Source: Vandiemenella viatica | Lineage: Eukaryota > Arthropoda > Insecta > Orthoptera > Morabidae | Length of the DNA stretch: 64,000 nucleotides | NCBI GenBank assembly: GCA_031002005.1 | Contig: CM061919.1 | Coordinates: forward strand, 228,220,739-228,284,738 | Direction: 5' to 3' | Shown here: piece by piece, positions 1 to 11,254 of the stretch | Position numbering within the stretch: the stretch's first letter is position 1 | Layout of the letters: each line of letters begins with the position of its first letter | The notes under the pieces: model-generated | Database searches by the model: none | Told to the model about the DNA's origin: nothing | Seen by the model: only the letters and a program-made list of their open reading frames with translations | Translations under genes and position numbers: made by a program

Positions 1-52
1 CAGAAAGTAACCCACATCTTTCATTAAGGATAGAAGTGAATTTAGTTGCTTT

Positions 53-256
53 TTAATTCTTTGTATTGGAGAAAATCCATATTTTACTGTCCACCATACA
101 TTTTGGATCTGCCAAGGATTCTTCGTTAAAGCTGCCACCATACGACTGTCCCACTCGCCATATCTCGTCCAAATTTCTACACAGCACTGCACCACTATTC
201 ACTGCAGTGGTGAAATTTCCATGTCCCTCAAAATACAACAATTGTCCATTAAACAT
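53..256 (-). other. Unrecognised 67-codon ORF
   Basis: A minus-strand ORF with mixed composition (DEIWRVGQSYGGSFNEES) that looks less random than neighbouring spurious frames. A possible acceptor (TTTTTGCAG) lies just upstream on the minus strand. I recognise no family. It could be an exon of a gene lying left of the window, a decayed transposon fragment, or chance. Positions 257-490 hold nothing I can assign. Confidence 0.15.
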
Positions 257-486
257 ACAGTCTTACTGCAAAAATTTTAACTCCGTATGATAACTGCAAA
301 AACCTGTTGCAGCTATAAAACCATCCCCACAGTGCACAATCAAAATGGAACACTCTAATTAAAACTAATACTAAATGATACAATGATTGCATTTTACAGT
401 GTTTCTGAATGCAATCCCTAGAGCTCACAATCAATGAATGTCATTGTTGCTGACACTTCAAGTAACTCATCATAAATTACATTAAA

Positions 487-490
<4 letters not shown>

Positions 491-521
<31 letters not shown>
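491..521. repeat. (TA)n microsatellite at the left end of the PLE palindrome
   Basis: Thirty-one bases of pure TA alternation. It lies some 45 bases outside the 3' end of the left PLE arm. A matching (TA)n tract ends the right arm. Confidence 0.95.
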
Positions 522-526
<5 letters not shown>

Positions 527-566
527 AAAGGAAACAAAGAAACTGCCACGAGGCACTGAAAATAAG

Positions 567-2873
567 ATAGGATAGGGAAAAAATAAACAGTTACCCGTCA
601 CTTACCACAGATGAAGGCAGGAGGGCGAGACACGTAAAAACACAAAAACAAAAGAATTACACAATATTTCGACCTAAGTCTTATTCATGTAGGAGGCGAG
701 ACATATGGCAGGGGGAAAGATGTGGTCACATCCGAGCCCGCCACATGAATGAAGCACAGGCGGAAAATGCGTGGTAGTGGAAGAAGGGGGGGGGGGGGGG
801 GGGGGAAGGCTTGACCAGCGATAAAAGTGAAACAAATCAATATAATCTCTGTGCAGCTTAGTTCAAAAAGTTATAATTGAAAATAAAGGGAGATAGAAGA
901 ATTTAAAATATATATATATACAAAAAAAAAAAAAATAATAATAAAAAAATAATAATAATAATAAATAAATAAATAACCGACTGTAAAATGAAATGAGAGA
1001 TGGCAAGTGACAGGTTTAACAGTAGGTTTAGGCCAGGGGTGTGTCTGGTGTCAAGGATATGTTGATAGGCTAGTTCCCATCTGCGGAGTTCTGAAGGGGT
1101 GGTGGTATTTGGAAAAACTCTAATAGCTCTGACTGTGAAACAGGTGTTGAGGTTGTTTGAATTATGGAAGTTCGCATGAATTGCCACGGGATGGTCTGGG
1201 TTGGAAGTATAAACTGTTTGCCTGTGGCCATTCATTCTGTAGGAAAGTTGTTGAGTGGTGAGACCAATGTAAGAGGCAGTGCAGTGGATGCAGGTGAGTT
1301 GGTAAATAAGGTGAGTGGTAGCACATGTGGCATGTCCAATTATAGGGAAAGATTCGCCTGTGACAGGATTAGAGTAAGTAGTGGTGGCAGGGTGCATGCT
1401 TGCAAGTTTTACAGCGGGGTCTGTTACACGGGAAAGATCCCTGTGGAGGTCTAGGGGAGTCGGCAGGTAAATACTTGTGGACCAAGATGTTGTACAGATT
1501 GGGCGGTCTGCTGAAGCAAGTGCGGGGAGCAGTGGGTAGGATTTTGGGAAGGAGGAGACGCATTTCAGGGAAGGAACGTAAGAAATCATGCCCACGGCGG
1601 AGTATCTGGTTGACAGATTCCAGGCCAGGAAAGAACTGGGTGACAAGTGTTGGACCACGGTCAGCTTTAGGAGGTGCAGAACGAGGGTTGTGGGTGATGG
1701 CACGGGAAATTTGTTTTTCCACCAGATCATGGGGGTATTGGCGGGAAACAAGGGCTTGGGATAGTTTTTGGGAGTAACTGGAGATTGATTCATGATCAGA
1801 ACAGATGCGTCTGCCACGGATTGCAAGGCTGTATGGGAGGGAACGTTTAATGTGGAAGGGGTGACAACTGTCAAAGTGTAGGTATTGTTGTAAATTGGTC
1901 GGTTTAATGTGTACTGAGGTATGGAGGGTCCCCTGTCGTAGGGTGATATCTACGTCAAGGAAGGTGATACAGGTGTGGGAATATGACCATGTGAAATTGA
2001 TGGAGTGATTATCATTTAATGAGTTGAGGAAGTCTAGGAGGTGGTCCTCCCCGTGGGTCCAGATCATAAATATATCATCTATGTATCTGAACCACACGAG
2101 GGGACTGAGGGGGGAATTCTTCAGAAAAATATTTTCCAGACGGCCCAGGAAAAGGTTAGCATAGGACGGGGCCATGCGGGTACCCATGGCAGTGCCGCGT
2201 ATCTGGTGGTAAATCTGGGAGTTGAAGGAGAAATAGTTTTTGGAGAGGATAAAGTTGGCAAGGGATATGAGAAAGGATGTTCTGGGAAGACTGTTTGGAG
2301 GGCGCATATCCAAGAAGTGCTGAAGGGAACTGAGGCCTTCAAGGTGGGGAATATTGGTGTACAAGGAGGTTACGTCAATTGAAACAAGGAGGGAGTCTGG
2401 TGGTAGAGGACTGGGGACTTTTGACAGACGTTCCAAAAAATGTGGTGTGTCTTTGATGTAAGATGGAATGTTCCTGTACAAAAGGTTGGAGGTGTTGATC
2501 CACCAAGGCTGAAATTCGTTCAGTGGGGGAACCATAGGCCGCAACTATAGGTCGTCCCGGATTGCCAGCCTTGTGTATCTTGGGGAGAAGGTACAAAGTA
2601 GGTGTGCGGGGATTTTGAGGGGTGAGAAGGGATAAGGATTGTGAAGAAAGACCTTGTAAGGGGCCTAGGAGGTCCAGGAAGGAGCGAATTTCGAGGCAGA
2701 TGGAAGAGGTGGGATCTGTGGCATGTGGACGATAGGTGTTGGTATCAGAGAGCTGTTTAAGGGCCTCCGCATCGTAGTCACTGCGGTCCATGACCACGGT
2801 GGTGGAGCCCTTGTCTGCTGGAAGGATAATGATATTTTTGTTATTGGACAGTTCTCTCATGGCCCGGATTTCA
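567..2873 (-). mobile_element. Penelope-like element, left arm of palindrome (5' truncated, frameshifted)
   Basis: The 3' tail is at 567-1015 and coding sequence at about 1016-2873, read on the minus strand. It encodes the same RT plus GIY-YIG protein as the right arm but carries at least three one-base insertions relative to it: near 2475-2480, near 1395, and near 1018, where the in-frame stop after LNL is lost. Frames 2375-2873 and 1369-2544 therefore hold RT pieces, and a third frame below about 1395 holds the GIY-YIG part. A poly(G) run at 787-805 is longer than the corresponding poly(C) in the right arm. The arm ends at a seven-base loop (2874-2880) with its mirror copy. Confidence 0.9.
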
Positions 2874-2880
2874 ACCCTAC
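2874..2880. other. Centre of the PLE palindrome
   Basis: The seven bases ACCCTAC separate the two arms. On the left GGCCCGGATTTCA and on the right TGAAATCAGGGCC are reverse complements with one mismatch, and complementarity continues outward for about 2.3 kb on each side. Both copies are thus truncated at the same codon. Confidence 0.95.
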
Positions 2881-5183
2881 TGAAATCAGGGCCATGAGAG
2901 AACTGTCCAATAACAAAAATATCATTATCCTTCCAGCAGACAAGGGCTCCACCACCGTGGTCATGGACCGCAGTGACTACGATGCGGAGGCCCTTAAACA
3001 GCTCTCTGATACCAACACCTATCGTCCACATGCCACAGATCCCACCTCTTCCATCTGCCTCGAAATTCGCTCCTTCCTGGACCTCCTAGGCCCCTTACAA
3101 GGTCTTTCTTCACAATCCTTATCCCTTCTCACCCCTCAAAATCCCCGCACACCTACTTTGTACCTTCTCCCCAAGATACACAAGGCTGGCAATCCGGGAC
3201 GACCTATAGTTGCGGCCTATGGTTCCCCCACTGAACGAATTTCAGCCTTGGTGGATCAACACCTCCAACCTTTTGTACAGAACCTTCCATCTTACATCAA
3301 AGACACACCACATTTTTTGGAACGTCTGTCAAAAGTCCCCAGTCCTCTACCACCAGACTCCCTCCTTGTTTCAATTGACGTAACCTCCTTGTACACCAAT
3401 ATTCCCCACCCTGAAGGCCTCAGTTCCCTTCAGCACTTCTTGGATATGCGCCCTCCAAACAGTCTTCCCAGAACATCCTTTCTCATATCACTTGCCAACT
3501 TTATCCTCTCCAAAAACTATTTCTCCTTCAACTCCCAGATTTACCACCAGATACGCGGCACTGCCATGGGTACCCGCATGGCCCCGTCCTATGCTAACCT
3601 TTTCCTGGGCCGCCTGGAAAATATTTTTCTGAAGAATTTCCCCCTCAGTCCCCTCGTGTGGTTCAGATACATAGATGATATATTTATGATCTGGACCCAC
3701 GGGGAGGACCACCTCCTAGACTTCCTCAACTCATTAAATGATAATCACTCCGTCAATTTCACATGGTCATATTCCCACACTTGTATCACCTTCCTTGACA
3801 TAGATATCACCCTACGACAGGGGACCCTCCATACCTCAGTACACATTAAACCGACCAATTTACAACAATACCTACACTTTGACAGTTGTCACCCCTTCCA
3901 CATTAAACGTTCCCTCCCATACAGCCTTGCAATCCGTGGCAGACGCATCTGTTCTGATCATGAATCAATCTCCAGTTACTCCCAAAAACTATCCCAAGCC
4001 CTTGTTTCCCGCCAATACCCCCATGATCTGGTGGAAAAACAAATTTCCCGTGCCATCACCCACAACCCTCGTTCTGCACCTCCTAAAGCTGACCGTGGTC
4101 CAACACTTGTCACCCAGTTCTTTCCTGGCCTGGAATCTGTCAACCAGATACTCCGCCGTGGGCATGACTTCTTACGTTCCTTCCCTGAAATGCGTCTCCT
4201 CCTTCCCAAAATCCTACCCACTGCTCCCCGCACTTGCTTCAGCAGACCGCCCAATCTGTACAACATCTTGGTCCACAAGTATTTACCTGCCGACTCCCCT
4301 AGACCTCCACAGGGATATTTCCCGTGTAACAGACCCCGCTGTAAAACTTGCAACATGCACCCTGCCACCACTACTTACTCTAATCCTGTCACAGGCGAAT
4401 CTTTCCCTATAATTGGACATGCCACATGTGCTACCACTCACCTTATTTACCAACTCACCTGCATCCACTGCACTGCCTCTTACATTGGTCTCACCACTCA
4501 ACAACTTTCCTACAGAATGAATGGCCACAGGCAAACAGTTTATACTTCAAACCCAGACCATCCCGTGGCAATCCATGCGAACTTCCATAATTCAAACAAC
4601 CTCAACACCTGTTTCACAGTCAGAGCTATTAGAGTTTTTCCAAACACCACCACCCCTTCAGAACTCCGCAGATGGGAACTAGCCTATCAACATATCCTTG
4701 ACACCAGACACACCCCTGGCCTAAACCTACGTTAAACCTGTCACTTGCCATCTCTCATTTCATTTTACAGTCGGTTATTTATTTATTTATTATTATTATT
4801 TTTATTATTATTTTTTTTATTATTATTTTTTTTTGTATATATATATATATTTTAAATTCTTCTATCTCCCTTTATTTTCAATTATAACTTTTTGAACTAA
4901 GCTGCACAGAGATTATATTGATTTGTTTCACTTTTATCGCTGGTCAAGCCTTCCCCCCCCCCCCTTTTCTTCCACTACCACGCATTTTCCGCCTGTGCTT
5001 CATTCATGTGGCGGGCTCGGATGTGACCACATCTTTCCCCCTGCCATATGTCTCGCCTCCTACATGAATAAGACTTAGGTCGAAATATTGTGTAATTCTT
5101 TTGTTTTTGTGTTTTTACGTGTCTCGCCCTCCTGCCTTCATCTGTGGTAAGTGACGGGTAACTGTTTATTTTCCCTATCCTTC
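2881..5183 (+). mobile_element. Penelope-like element, right arm of palindrome
   Basis: The arm contains the intact frame 2882-4735 and a 3' tail of about 450 bases. The tail includes AT-rich runs, a poly(C) tract near 4953-4964, and a short hairpin GACTTAGGTC at 5072-5081 flanked by TGAATAA and GAAA boxes. It ends near CCCTATCC and runs into a (TA)n tract at 5190-5211. Apart from scattered substitutions and a few one-base indels it mirrors 567-2873. Confidence 0.92.
2882..4735 (+). CDS. Penelope-like reverse transcriptase with GIY-YIG endonuclease (5' truncated)
   Basis: A continuous 617-residue reading frame with stop. Counting from 2882, RT motif A (SIDVTSLYTN) is near residue 165, an AMGTRMAPSYANLF block near 225 and the catalytic YIDD near 263. 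A C-terminal GIY-YIG nuclease follows (LIYQLTC near 520, YIGLTTQQL near 534, RMNGHRQ near 545), the domain order of Penelope-type retroelements. Such proteins copy their RNA at a nick made by the nuclease. The N-terminus is missing; family proteins are commonly longer. The frame is open upstream to 2723, but those 53 codons read the antisense of the left arm and are not original coding sequence. No catalytic loss is visible, so this is the best preserved transposon protein in the window. Confidence 0.92.
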   Translation, partial: EIRAMRELSNNKNIIILPADKGSTTVVMDRSDYDAEALKQLSDTNTYRPHATDPTSSICLEIRSFLDLLGPLQGLSSQSLSLLTPQNPRTPTLYLLPKIHKAGNPGRPIVAAYGSPTERISALVDQHLQPFVQNLPSYIKDTPHFLERLSKVPSPLPPDSLLVSIDVTSLYTNIPHPEGLSSLQHFLDMRPPNSLPRTSFLISLANFILSKNYFSFNSQIYHQIRGTAMGTRMAPSYANLFLGRLENIFLKNFPLSPLVWFRYIDDIFMIWTHGEDHLLDFLNSLNDNHSVNFTWSYSHTCITFLDIDITLRQGTLHTSVHIKPTNLQQYLHFDSCHPFHIKRSLPYSLAIRGRRICSDHESISSYSQKLSQALVSRQYPHDLVEKQISRAITHNPRSAPPKADRGPTLVTQFFPGLESVNQILRRGHDFLRSFPEMRLLLPKILPTAPRTCFSRPPNLYNILVHKYLPADSPRPPQGYFPCNRPRCKTCNMHPATTTYSNPVTGESFPIIGHATCATTHLIYQLTCIHCTASYIGLTTQQLSYRMNGHRQTVYTSNPDHPVAIHANFHNSNNLNTCFTVRAIRVFPNTTTPSELRRWELAYQHILDTRHTPGLNLR

Positions 5184-5189
5184 TTTTAT

Positions 5190-5211
5190 TATATATATAT
5201 ATATATATATT
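5190..5211. repeat. (TA)n microsatellite at the right end of the PLE palindrome
   Basis: Twenty-two bases of TA alternation directly after the 3' tail of the right arm, the counterpart of 491-521. Confidence 0.93.
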
Positions 5212-6414
5212 AGGGATATAAAAATGTGTACTGTATCTACCACAATGGCCAAAAAACCTGAACAACCAAGTGTTAAAAATACCAATAAAAGATACAAAAA
5301 CTTAGTAGTCTGTGCTTCTAAATGAAACAATATGTAAAGGATGGAAAGATCCTTCATAGGTGATTGTTAATTTCCCCATATTACTTAGGATTGAGTGAGT
5401 TGTTTGATGTTACCACTGAAAGTAAGTAAAAGGCTTAGAGTGTCATCTGTCCTCAGTTTGATAGGCCTGGCCTTCACTTGCTGATACATTATTTGTTAAT
5501 TAAATGGCTTTTCAAAAAATATTTTGCAGTTTTTTTTTTGTCAACACCTGAAAGAATCTGTTTAGAAAGTTCACAAGGAAGTGTTTGCATTCATTTTAGC
5601 CATCTTGTTTCATTCTTTTGTTACTAAGATAATTTTAAGAGATAACAAAATTACATCAGCTGAGATACATTAATGGATTGAATGAAATTGCATGAATATT
5701 TGGTTACTGGCTCAGGAGGATGGAATGTAAGAGCGTGGTGTGATGGATTGTGCTCTGAAATGAAGAAAACTGTAGACAATATAGCTTAACAGGGGCTGTC
5801 TTACAATTATAGCATCACATTTCTGGTAAGAATGATCCAGATAATAATGCATCTAACATATTCTTTCTACATGACAGAAGATTTCAGAATTCATGAAACG
5901 ATTTCGTACATGCTGGTCCACAATATCATTCTTAAATTTTCAGTTTGTTCCACACAAGTTGAAGATTAATTCTTTGATTATCTAAAAGCAGTTATAAATA
6001 AAATATATAATTAAATGAATCTATATACTAATAAAATAAAATGGTTGGCAATGAAATTATTTTAGTAGAGTTAATGTTAGGTGGTATTTGTAATGGCTCC
6101 AAGACCCATCTTCGCTATAACTGTACTCCTTTAAATTAATTACTTCTTATCTGAGATAAAATACATAGTGGTCAATTGTAACATGTTTTTCCTTTGAATG
6201 TGTGTTGTTTTGATGGATGAAAGTGGTTTAAATCAATCGTAATTTTATTAAAAGCAGTACAATGTGTGGATTGAATGTTGTGTGAGTAGTCATGTTTGGC
6301 TGTTTGGAATTGTTTGTCAGTTTGGTTTTAAATGCTTTTATAGATTTCCTAATTTTGTTTAAAAATGTTTGGTTATGATTTTTAGTCATTTAATGTTAGT
6401 TTTGTTTTTGTATC
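5212..6414. other. Unassigned AT-rich sequence
   Basis: No coding region, repeat or RNA gene recognised. Several short A/T runs only. Confidence 0.6.
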
Positions 6415-6745
6415 TTCTGTATTGCCGCTCAAGAACCGCGGCTCCTTTATAGTTTTCTGAAATTCCTATGATGTCTATTTAAGATCCTGAATATTGCAAC
6501 TGTGTAAGCTCGTTCCTTTCTGTGTCGCCTATAGTTTCACATTGGAATCTGAACCAATGAACATTCTGCCATAGCTCCTATAAACAAACTCAATTCTTAA
6601 AAATTCCTGGCCTCACTGGGATTTGAAATCACGACCATGTCAAACAAGTCTGTTCCTGGGTTGGGCATGCAGTAGTGCTTTGAGCTTTAACCATCGTTGT
6701 GGTACCGAGTGGTTCTTTTCCTTGGTAGCCAATCACTTGTTAAAT
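6415..6745 (-). mobile_element. Degenerate tRNA-headed SINE (same family as 16075-16406)
   Basis: Read on the minus strand, a head with a decayed B-box-like GATTTCAAATCCC (near 6615-6630) is followed by a body whose TTCATTGGTTCAGATTCCAA stretch (near 6542-6562) aligns with the corresponding stretch of the SINE inside the mariner at 16 kb. The A box is not clear. No target duplication was confirmed. Confidence 0.55.
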
Positions 6746-7660
6746 AATAAAAATAGGATACCACAAGAAATAAAGGTATGTCCACAAAATAAAACTCGGT
6801 ACACTTCCTGATAAATTTGAAATGATGTATTGTGCAAAAATTCTTTGATACAAACTCGGTACCAGCATAATAGAAAGGCATCAGGCTTCTTTCTGTAAAT
6901 GAAATGATTGTAGGTTAAAACATTTAAGCACAATGTAAGCAGCTCCAATGAAACCCATATTGATCAAAACTACAAAATCGTTGAAAGCGTGGCATCACTT
7001 CTACCTGGTGTTGCTGTTAGTTGCCTATGGAGGATTTCTCTGCATGTCAATACTGCCCCGGTCACTCTGCTCCAGCCCGGCACATGGCACAATTTACACC
7101 CACACCTACTCTGCTCGCTACAAGATCTGTTGAAACAATGAATGTCTCAGGCAAGCCACCCCCTTAAATAGGATAGGCGTTTTTTTGTGACACCAAACAG
7201 CGGAATTTTCCACTCACTGGCTACGCGCTCTGTCTTTCAGGGGGTAGTCTCTCGCTCACACTGGTGTTGAATACAAATACTTTACCTTATAATTTCTTCG
7301 ATTTGCTTGAAACTTTTGATGTAGTTCCTGATTTAAGTGTCAAATTTGATCCTTACGAAAAAATTTGTAAGTGCTATTGTTTCATAGTATTTGTTTGAAA
7401 CCAAGCATCACTGCCCCACCATCTGCAAGTTTTAAATTTCAATTTTCCTATCCAGTTTTTGGCCAAAATATTTCTTTAAAATGACGAAAATCGCTCTGAG
7501 AGTCCACTACAAATTGTACTTAACTTTAAACATACTCTCTTTGCTGTAACTAGTTGAACTCCACAGACTTTGAAATATGACAACTGGTTAAAGCCCTTTT
7601 CACCTAAAAAAATATATTTGATTCTACCTGCAGACTCTACTGTTCTATATAATTTGGTTT

Positions 7661-7691
<31 letters not shown>

Positions 7692-8690
7692 GCATCTTTT
7701 GAGCTATAAAGCTTTCATGTGTTAATTTAAAAAGACTGCTTATGTTTTCTTTCAGTCCACATGGCTTTAGCATCTATAATTTCTCAATATTTCTTTAATA
7801 AATGTTTTTAACCTGAAGCGTCATACCTTATTTGAATTGTAGTCTCATTCTGCACCTCTGTACATGGAGAGAACAGAATTCATTATTAAATACTCAAATT
7901 TTATATTACACATGTGTTTACTTTTAATTTTGATCTATCTATACTTTAAAATATGTCTTTTGTATTTGAAACTACTAGAAAATTGTTTTGCTGTTGATTT
8001 GCTATATGCTTGCAGCTGTTTTAACTAATTTCGGTAATATATTGACAAAATTAAGGTTATTTCACAACTGGATCACAGAGCTACCCCTCCACTCACATCA
8101 TTAGAAACGTGATAAAATCATCAGAAAGAAGTCTGATGTAAAGTGTATACCGGTATATATTTTGCTGATGTGTTTTCTATGAAATTAAAGTACAGTAATA
8201 AGTTAAATGAAGCGCTTTTTATTTGAGAAGTTACCCGTCATTGAGAAGTACAAGAAGTTTAGTAACATAATTTGGTAGAAGTATAAGCCATCTTGTTACT
8301 GGGCAAATCTTTATGAATCAATAAAAAAAAAGCATTGTATTCAAAGTTGTTTTAAAGTTTTGGTAGTAAAAACAATTTTCTGACAAATTTTGTCAGTCCA
8401 ATCTCATTCAGCTAATAACTCCAAACGGCCAATTACAAAATAGGAAACTGAAAGCATACTAAAAGTTTTGAACACACTAAAGCTCTGGGAGAGAATTGAC
8501 ACATTCTAAACTTCATTAAATATTGCCATGAAACACAAGATTTCTAAATCTTACTGTAAAGTATGTGAATTAGAACCACCATCTGAATCCTGGCAAGAAG
8601 CTGTAGTTGTCCCCATTTTTTTTAGGAAGACTGGAAATTGTATTAGTCTACTGAGCAGTGAGTCAAAATTTTTGTAAAACTCTTAAACAA
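6746..8690. other. Unassigned intergenic sequence with poly(T)
   Basis: AT-rich sequence with no convincing ORF. A 27-base poly(T) run occupies 7665-7691 and may mark a minus-strand retroposon tail, but no body was recognised next to it. Confidence 0.5.
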
Positions 8691-8706
8691 ATTTGGAGAA
8701 ATAATC

Positions 8707-9010
8707 TTATATCTTTAAACGAGCAATTCTTGTATATATATATATATTTCGGATCTCGGAAACGGCTATGACGATTTGGATGAAATTTGATATTTAGATA
8801 ATGTTTTGACTTTTAAGATTACCTAAATAGTTGTCTTCCGTACAAAAAAGCGAGTTTGCAAAATACAAACAATTTTTTCACTTGATATCTCGAAAACGGC
8901 ACTAGCGCCATCTCGTAGACAATTCAGGTACCAGAAAGCCTACAAATAGATTCTCTCTGATTTCAAAGAATATTTAAACGAACAGTTCTTGTATACTGGC
9001 TGAGGCGTGG
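8707..9010 (+). mobile_element. Helitron-like 5' end fragments
   Basis: TCTTTAAACGAGCAATTCTTG leads (TA)n (8732-8748), then ATCTCGGAAACGGC and GATTTGGATGAAATTTG. I recognise this order as typical of the 5' region of a widespread arthropod Helitron group. A second, diverged TTTAAACGAACAGTTCTTG starts near 8981. No Rep/helicase coding or CTRR 3' hairpin was found, so these would be non-autonomous or truncated copies. Confidence 0.5.
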
Positions 9011-9199
9011 AAATAGTAACATTGCAAGTTTAATTGTAAAACATTTAAAAAGGAAGATAATTAAAAATTTATGATTGGTTTTGTCAGAGGTGATAAACTT
9101 CTTTGAAAATAATATTACCGGTGCCAGTTATAAACTAATCACCGTTTACTTTTTGACCGTAAAAAGTGGTTGTTAGTTTGTCATTAAATACTACCACGC

Positions 9200-9800
9200 G
9201 AGATATGAGCATAGTTTTAGCGGAGTGAATTGATTTAGCACTGATGATGTTCTATCATTACTGTCACAATCTGATGATGAATTCTTATAGAACGCGACGA
9301 AACATATTGAAAATAAAGAATAAATGTTCTTGATATCTCGCTTGGTTTACGAGATATAGCATGTCAAAAATCAGTTATAGGTATAGTTCCTTGTGCTTTT
9401 GGCGACGTTTCTTCTGGTCCATGCTGTATTTCAACCTAACAACAACCATTTGGAACAAAATAAAACATTAAAAGTACATTTCCACCGTATCGACATAGTG
9501 CTTTTGGTGGATTCTTTTTCTGGTCCAGGTCGTATCTAATCCTAACCTCTTCACTTGAGGTATCAGAAAAATAAATTCTTTATTTTCGATTTTTCTCGAC
9601 GAGTTTCATACGAATTCATCATCAAACTTGGCTGTGACGAAATTTATCTTCTGGTCCAGGTCGCATTTCAACCAACCACGTCAATTTTGCGATATGATAT
9701 CTCGACAACTAAGCGAGATATATAAATTTAAAAATATTTTGTACTTTAAATTTTTCTCGTCGAGGTACATAAGAATCCATCATCAAGGGTTTTCGTAGAA
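9200..9800. repeat. Block of short dispersed repeats with three hammerhead-like boxes
   Basis: The phrase TCTGGTCC recurs at 9413, 9519 and 9651, each followed by a similar GTATTTCAACC-like stretch. A second motif, TGATGATGRATTC plus a few bases plus CGACGA-AAA, occurs once on plus (9271-9303) and twice on minus (about 9575-9625 and 9750-9785). These look like retroelement tails inserted in both orientations. The parent element is not identified. Confidence 0.5.
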
Positions 9801-9924
9801 TGCCCTGAATTAACACAAATCTCGCAGCGTTAATCAATCCCTGACTGGCATTAAGATTTCTGTTTAACATACCTAATAATAGCATTTTTCTTTGAAAGCA
9901 ATTTATGAGGCAGTCTCCCAAATG

Positions 9925-9987
9925 GATCTAACGATTTGGATGAAATTTCATATGTAGATAGCGTTTTGCTATTCAAGTTTTTAACAC

Positions 9988-10036
<49 letters not shown>

Positions 10037-10130
10037 CAATTTTTGTTATTGGTTTCTCGAAAACGGCTCTAACCTCATTACGTAGAAGGTTCAGGTACCA
10101 GTAAGCCTAATGATGTTAGTGAAGTTTCTC
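9925..10130 (+). mobile_element. Second Helitron-like fragment with poly(A) expansion
   Basis: GATTTGGATGAAATTTCATATGTAG, TCTCGAAAACGGCTCTAAC and AGGTTCAGGTACCAGTAAGCC repeat the order seen at 8755-8960. The poly(A) run 9993-10033 (41 A) interrupts it and is an internal expansion rather than a tail. Confidence 0.5.
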
Positions 10131-11238
10131 TTTGGTTAACTGTGCACCTCAAAACGCCTAGGAAGTCTTCAAGCCTTTTACTTTAATCAAACTTTACTCG
10201 AAATCTTGGATATTAAATAGAAATCGAAAGATGCCGAGCGAAGATCGGTCACCCAGGTACTATAATAGTAAAGTTGACAAGGAACAGAACTGTTTCCAGT
10301 AAGAAAGGTCTTGGACAGATGGCTTCTTTACTTTGAAACTGTAAATTGGAAAAACATCCAGAACTTAACCTAGAAACACACCTAACATTCATAGGTTACA
10401 AAAAAATCTTATGATATAGTAAACAGAAGTAATAGTTTTACACGGGAAACTATTTAGTCAATAGGCCGATACAAAGGTAATGCATCCAGAGAATGAATTT
10501 CAAATGAGATGAATAATAAAGTAGATTAAAGAAAGATAGCTCATGTTGCTATGAGCTATTTGGAAGATGACAGGTTAATTATAGAAGTACTGTGAGTTCC
10601 AACTGGGTCCATATGCACATAATAATAATAAACTCTGATGGCACAACTAATCATTTTATTAGCAAATATACAATCTTTTTAAAAGTAATGTCATAACCGT
10701 GAAATGAAACTCAAATAATAGATTGGAAGCCTATTAACTGTTGTGGCAGAGAAGGTTGCCCTTTATTCCCATTTAGATTGTATAACTATGAATTCAATAT
10801 TCAAATACTGAAGATTAACCATACCAGGAAGTATAACACTACACAGAAATAAATACCTTGATACCCTACTCTGTGCCTATGACCAGTTATTAATAACTGG
10901 CAATGAGAAAGATTTAAAATTTTCAGTACATGAATTGACAGCAAATAAAATTTAATACATAAATTTAAACCAAGAAATAAAAATTCATGATATTTCAAGG
11001 GAAGGAACAAATCCAAAGCAAAATAGCCAATTCTAGAACAAGTTATCACAGTTGATCTTGCCGACTGCCTCATGACAGTCACAATGAATATGAACCCTAT
11101 TACCTTCATAAATGAATGCCACATACCTGATTTTCCTTTTGGAAAAAGTAAATTTCAAAACTGGTCGATTTTAATGGGTCATTGGAATTTAGAACAATAA
11201 TAGTTTTAGTTGTTGAAAGTGTTAATAATGCTTGTGTT
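10131..11238. other. Unassigned AT-rich sequence
   Basis: No recognised feature. A 107-codon minus frame at 10801-11124 has no family features and a hydrophobic low-complexity composition. Confidence 0.5.
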
Positions 11239-11254
11239 ATATATATATATATAT

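Noticed and set aside
1400..1777. Basic 125-codon plus frame (mirrored at 3976-4371 minus)
   Set aside because: Antisense shadow of PLE coding sequence, present in both arms because they are copies.
903..1874. 323-codon minus frame beginning MTVVTPST
   Set aside because: Its upper part is an out-of-frame reading of the PLE; only the part below about 1395 is true GIY-YIG coding, already counted in the left arm.
3879..4412. 177-codon plus frame inside the right PLE arm
   Set aside because: Alternative frame of 2882-4735; no motif of its own.
9851..10039. Frame starting with a run of phenylalanines
   Set aside because: Product of translating the 41-base poly(A) run in antisense.
10801..11124. 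107-codon minus frame with leucine/phenylalanine-rich stretches
   Set aside because: AT-rich chance frame; no conserved motif, splice context or repeat copy.
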